A DNA stretch of 64,000 nucleotides from Synechococcus sp. PROS-7-1. Its GTDB lineage: Bacteria; Cyanobacteriota; Cyanobacteriia; PCC-6307; Cyanobiaceae. Both the position numbers and the translations under genes were made by a program. Under the pieces are notes generated by a model. The model searched no databases. It saw only the letters and a program-made list of their open reading frames with translations, and was not told the DNA's origin. The stretch covers positions 1,074,572 to 1,138,571 of the forward strand of contig NZ_CP047945.1 in NCBI RefSeq assembly GCF_014279795.1, in the 5' to 3' direction. Of the stretch, positions 61,504 through 64,000 are shown piece by piece (position 1 is the first letter of the stretch; each line of letters opens with the position of its first letter).

Positions 61504-63047
61504 CAGAGGGGGGACTCAAGCTCAAGTCGCTGCATCACCGGCTCAGGTTTCGGAAGTCCGATGCCTGGCTCCAGTTGGCCCCAGCTCAGCGCTTGGGTCC
61601 AGCAATCCTCGCTTGGACGCTGATCCAGCTGGGCCAGGATCCTGGAGCTGAGGCCTGGCACCAGGGGTTGAAGCAAAAGGCCGATCACCCTGCAGCATTC
61701 GAGAACGGCATAGAGATCATCTCCCACTTTCTCTTCGTGGCCTGGTTGTTTCATCAGGCTCCAGGGTGCTTGTTCATTGAGATATCCGTTGGCTTCGATC
61801 GCCAGTTGCAGCACGGCTTCAGCCGCGTTCTGAAAAGCCAGTGCAGGGATCGACTGCCGCACGCGGACAATCGTTTGTTCCGTGGTGTCTTTCAGAGGAT
61901 GGTCAGAGCGAACTCCATCCGACACAGGAGGAAGGGATGCATCGAACCACTTGCGTGACATCGAGGCAGTTCGATTCAGGAGATTGCCGATCGTGTTGGC
62001 GAGGTCGTTGTTCACAAGATCCATAAATCTCTGCTGCTGAAAATCTCCGTCTTCACCAAATTGAATGTCTCTCAGCAGATACCAACGCACGGCATCGGTC
62101 CCGCAACGCTCCAGCAGGGTTTCCGGATCCAGCACATTCCCCAGCGCTTTGCCCATTTTCTGGCCCTCCCTGGTGAGAAAACCATGCCCGAAAACGCGCT
62201 TGGGAACAGGCAATCCCGCAGACATCAGCATGGCGGGCCAATACACCGCATGAAAGCGCAGGATGTCTTTGCCGATCACATGAACATCCGCAGGCCAGCC
62301 AACGTCTGCGAGGCGATCCAAGTCCGCCGCCCCACCGTCATCCAGCAGCGCTGTGAGGTACCCGAGCAAGGCGTCAAACCACACATAGAACGTGTGCCCT
62401 GGATGGCCGGGAACGGGTAGTCCCCATGACACATTCACCCGGGAGATCGAGAAATCACGCAGCCCACCTGCGACGAAATTTTCAATCTCCCGACGGCGAC
62501 TGGTGGGTGCGATGAACTGAGGGTCCCCAATCAGGGTTTCAATGCGTTCCTGAAACTGGGAGAGACAGAAAAACAGATTCTCCTCGTCGCGCCATTCCAG
62601 TGGCTTGCGATGGATGGGGCAGTCGGGATTCTTGGCATCGGAGGGATCATCTTTGAATTCCTCACAATCCACGCAGTACCAGCCTTCCTGATGGCCGGTA
62701 CGGATATGCCCTGCAGCCTCACAGCGCTGAAAAAAGGCCTGGACAAGGGGAAGATGGCGAGGGCTTGTGGTGCGAACGAAACGATCATTGGTGATGTCCC
62801 AACGCGCCCAGAGGTCGGAGTACAAGGCGGAAATCTGATCGCAATGATCCGCTGGACTGATGTTCTGCGTTTCGGCCGTGCGTTGAATCTTCTGGCCGTG
62901 TTCATCAACCCCGGTAATGAACACAACATCTTGGCCTTCGAGACGCTGAAAACGAGCGAGCGCATCACAGGCGAGCGTGGTGTACACGCTTCCGAGGTGG
63001 GGCTTGGCGTTGACGTAATAGAGCGGCGTTGTGAGGCTGTAGGTCAT
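61503..63047 (-). CDS. metG: Methionyl-tRNA synthetase
   Basis: 514 residues from MTYSLTTPLYYVNAKPHLGS. Class I signatures: HLGS for HIGH and KMGKALGN for KMSKS. A four-ligand metal knuckle, WYCVDCEEFKDD and PDCPIH, is partly kept. FHAVYWPAMLMSAGLPVPK and the C-terminal anticodon domain are intact. The C-terminal EMAPII-like extension is absent. The open frame upstream to 63140 is not MetRS-like. Confidence 0.95.
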   Translation of the reverse strand: MTYSLTTPLYYVNAKPHLGSVYTTLACDALARFQRLEGQDVVFITGVDEHGQKIQRTAETQNISPADHCDQISALYSDLWARWDITNDRFVRTTSPRHLPLVQAFFQRCEAAGHIRTGHQEGWYCVDCEEFKDDPSDAKNPDCPIHRKPLEWRDEENLFFCLSQFQERIETLIGDPQFIAPTSRRREIENFVAGGLRDFSISRVNVSWGLPVPGHPGHTFYVWFDALLGYLTALLDDGGAADLDRLADVGWPADVHVIGKDILRFHAVYWPAMLMSAGLPVPKRVFGHGFLTREGQKMGKALGNVLDPETLLERCGTDAVRWYLLRDIQFGEDGDFQQQRFMDLVNNDLANTIGNLLNRTASMSRKWFDASLPPVSDGVRSDHPLKDTTEQTIVRVRQSIPALAFQNAAEAVLQLAIEANGYLNEQAPWSLMKQPGHEEKVGDDLYAVLECCRVIGLLLQPLVPGLSSRILAQLDQRPSEDCWTQALSWGQLEPGIGLPKPEPVMQRLELESPL

Positions 63048-63122
63048 CGCGTCGGCTCTCTTCTGAGGCCCCTGGCTCTGGGGCTGGATCTTAACGACCT
63101 CCTTTTCTTCCCTCTGGTTTCG

Positions 63123-63767
63123 ATGACATCTCCAATCCAATGCGCAGAGGTTCGGCGTGTCTGGTTGTCAGCCCTGCACCAACTGGCTCTTGCTGACGGT
63201 GATTTCAGCGAAGGAGAGCGCAGAGCGCTGGCTGATCACCTTTCTAAAACCCTGCCTGACGCCGATCTCAACTGGGACGGCTTGCCCCCTGTTCAAGACA
63301 GTGATCTGGCCGAGGCTTTCGCTGCAGATCCGACCCTCGCCGAGCAGTTTCTGCGCTCTGCCGTTGTGGTGTCGTTGGCCGATGGTCATCTCAGTGCCAT
63401 GGAATTGGCTCTGCTCCATCACTGGGCGGACTTGCTCGGCTGTGATCAGTCACCCCTGAAGGGTTTGCAGCCGTGTGACGCCCCGACAAGCGCCCGGAGT
63501 ATCCATCCGCTTGAACCCTTGAAACAGTGGTTGGATGCGCTTGACCCCAGTGACCCAGCCGTCGCTGGCTTCATCGTGAGCCTGATCCCTGCGCAATGTC
63601 CCTTTGAACGCGACATAGTGCTGTTTGGCCACAAACTCGTGCACATTCCGCCGATGTGCAAACTGAATCCGCTGTACGACCAACTCGTGGGGCTGCGCTT
63701 CCGCTGCCTGGGCCGCCTACCGGAAGACGAGCAGCTACGGATTAGTCGCAGGGATTGCAGCGCGTGA
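63123..63767 (+). CDS. TerB-like protein with Mo-dependent-nitrogenase-C-type domain
   Basis: 214 residues. The N-terminal half is TerB-like (HQLALADGDFSEGERRALAD, VVSLADGHLSAMELALLHHW). The C-terminal half, PAQCPFERDIVLFGHKLVHI and PPMCKLNPLYDQLVGLRFRC, matches the Mo-nitro_C domain, common in cyanobacteria that do not fix nitrogen, of unknown function. Two Cys and two His could bind metal. Starts 75 bp from metG, divergent. Confidence 0.8.
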   Translation: MTSPIQCAEVRRVWLSALHQLALADGDFSEGERRALADHLSKTLPDADLNWDGLPPVQDSDLAEAFAADPTLAEQFLRSAVVVSLADGHLSAMELALLHHWADLLGCDQSPLKGLQPCDAPTSARSIHPLEPLKQWLDALDPSDPAVAGFIVSLIPAQCPFERDIVLFGHKLVHIPPMCKLNPLYDQLVGLRFRCLGRLPEDEQLRISRRDCSA

Positions 63768-64000
63768 TGATCACGTCCATCGATGCGGTCGATGTTCTCG
63801 TTTGGGGCGGCGGCTCTGGTGGTGTAGCTGCTGCGATTCAGGCCGCACGCGGTGGTGCCTCCACGCTTCTGCTGACACCCGGCCCATGGCTCGGGGGGAT
63901 GGTGAGCGCAGCTGGAGTGTGCTGCCCGGATGGCAACGAACTATCGCCCTGGCAAACGGGGCTTTGGGGGGCCTTCCTGCGGGAGTTGGAGCGGCGTGAA
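63767..64000 (+). CDS. FAD-dependent oxidoreductase (5' part; cut by window edge)
   Basis: 78 residues visible. The frame opens at an ATG overlapping the previous stop (TGATG), MITSIDAVDVLVWGGGSGGV, then AAAIQAARGGASTLLLTPGP and WLGGMVSAAGVCCPDGNE. The GGGSGG dinucleotide fold and GGMVSAAGV match FAD-dependent oxidoreductases of the FAD_oxidored (GlcNAc/xanthan-like) family. Coupled to the TerB/Mo-nitro_C gene. Confidence 0.82.
   Translation, partial: MITSIDAVDVLVWGGGSGGVAAAIQAARGGASTLLLTPGPWLGGMVSAAGVCCPDGNELSPWQTGLWGAFLRELERRE

Overview
The window looks like a chromosomal segment of a marine picocyanobacterium, most likely Synechococcus of the marine cluster or a close Prochlorococcus relative. 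The evidence is the content: acsF, psb30, psb32, pxcA, a CCB-type cytochrome b6f cofactor-assembly gene, a PAM68-like photosystem II factor, split GDT1-type manganese transporters, many short cyanobacterial genes of unknown function, dense packing with 1-4 nt start/stop overlaps, and prochlorosin-type (ProcA) precursor genes. I see no transposase, CRISPR array or rRNA. There is one tRNA (Met, CAT).

Layout. 1-17.2 kb is core genome: PAM68, rpsO, ruvA, an EamA permease, dnaG, a flavin disulfide reductase next to an ACR3 arsenite carrier, an outer-membrane protein, a umuDC operon behind a good cyanobacterial LexA box, rlmH, an ATP-grasp gene and a lumenal pentapeptide protein. 17.4-29.7 kb is a variable island. 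It carries 13 Nif11-type leader peptide genes, small secreted proteins, a LuxR-type regulator without the usual phospho-acceptor Asp, an RTX protein, many related terminators, direct repeats and duplicated phage-terminase-like remnants. 29.6-64 kb is core genome again: TerC, an RhlE-type helicase, fmt, pmbA/tldD, acsF, ubiX, an RNB-domain protein, the two GDT1 halves, psb30, clcA, recJ, ycf20-like, a glycerate-kinase-like gene, rpmF, ftsH, UPF0182, a peroxiredoxin, tRNA-Met, an M23 peptidase, trmL, cobU, pxcA, psb32, a CCB-type gene, lptC, metG and a cut-off flavoprotein.

The island is the interesting part. The precursors fall into three leader families. Family A has six ProcA leaders beginning MSEEQLKAF and ending GVAGG. 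Family B has four leaders beginning MATLDEF or MTTLNDF and ending AAIAGG or LAIAGG. Family C has three leaders carrying RGAxxII/IL and ending SGG or AGG. The six family A cores are all different: four contain Cys and two lack it and are Trp-rich. In contrast, one core cassette (AHDEPWGRCPGMRPMRKW) sits behind leaders of both families B and C. It also occurs in frame behind a premature stop and in the +1 frame behind another leader, and a fifth fragment has no leader. Near-identical 5' and 3' noncoding modules surround the genes, and the precursor genes look like cassettes that have been copied and recombined. No lanthionine synthetase, other maturase or peptidase-containing exporter is in the window, so processing would depend on enzymes encoded elsewhere.

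All calls come from reading sequence and remembered family features; no database search was run.
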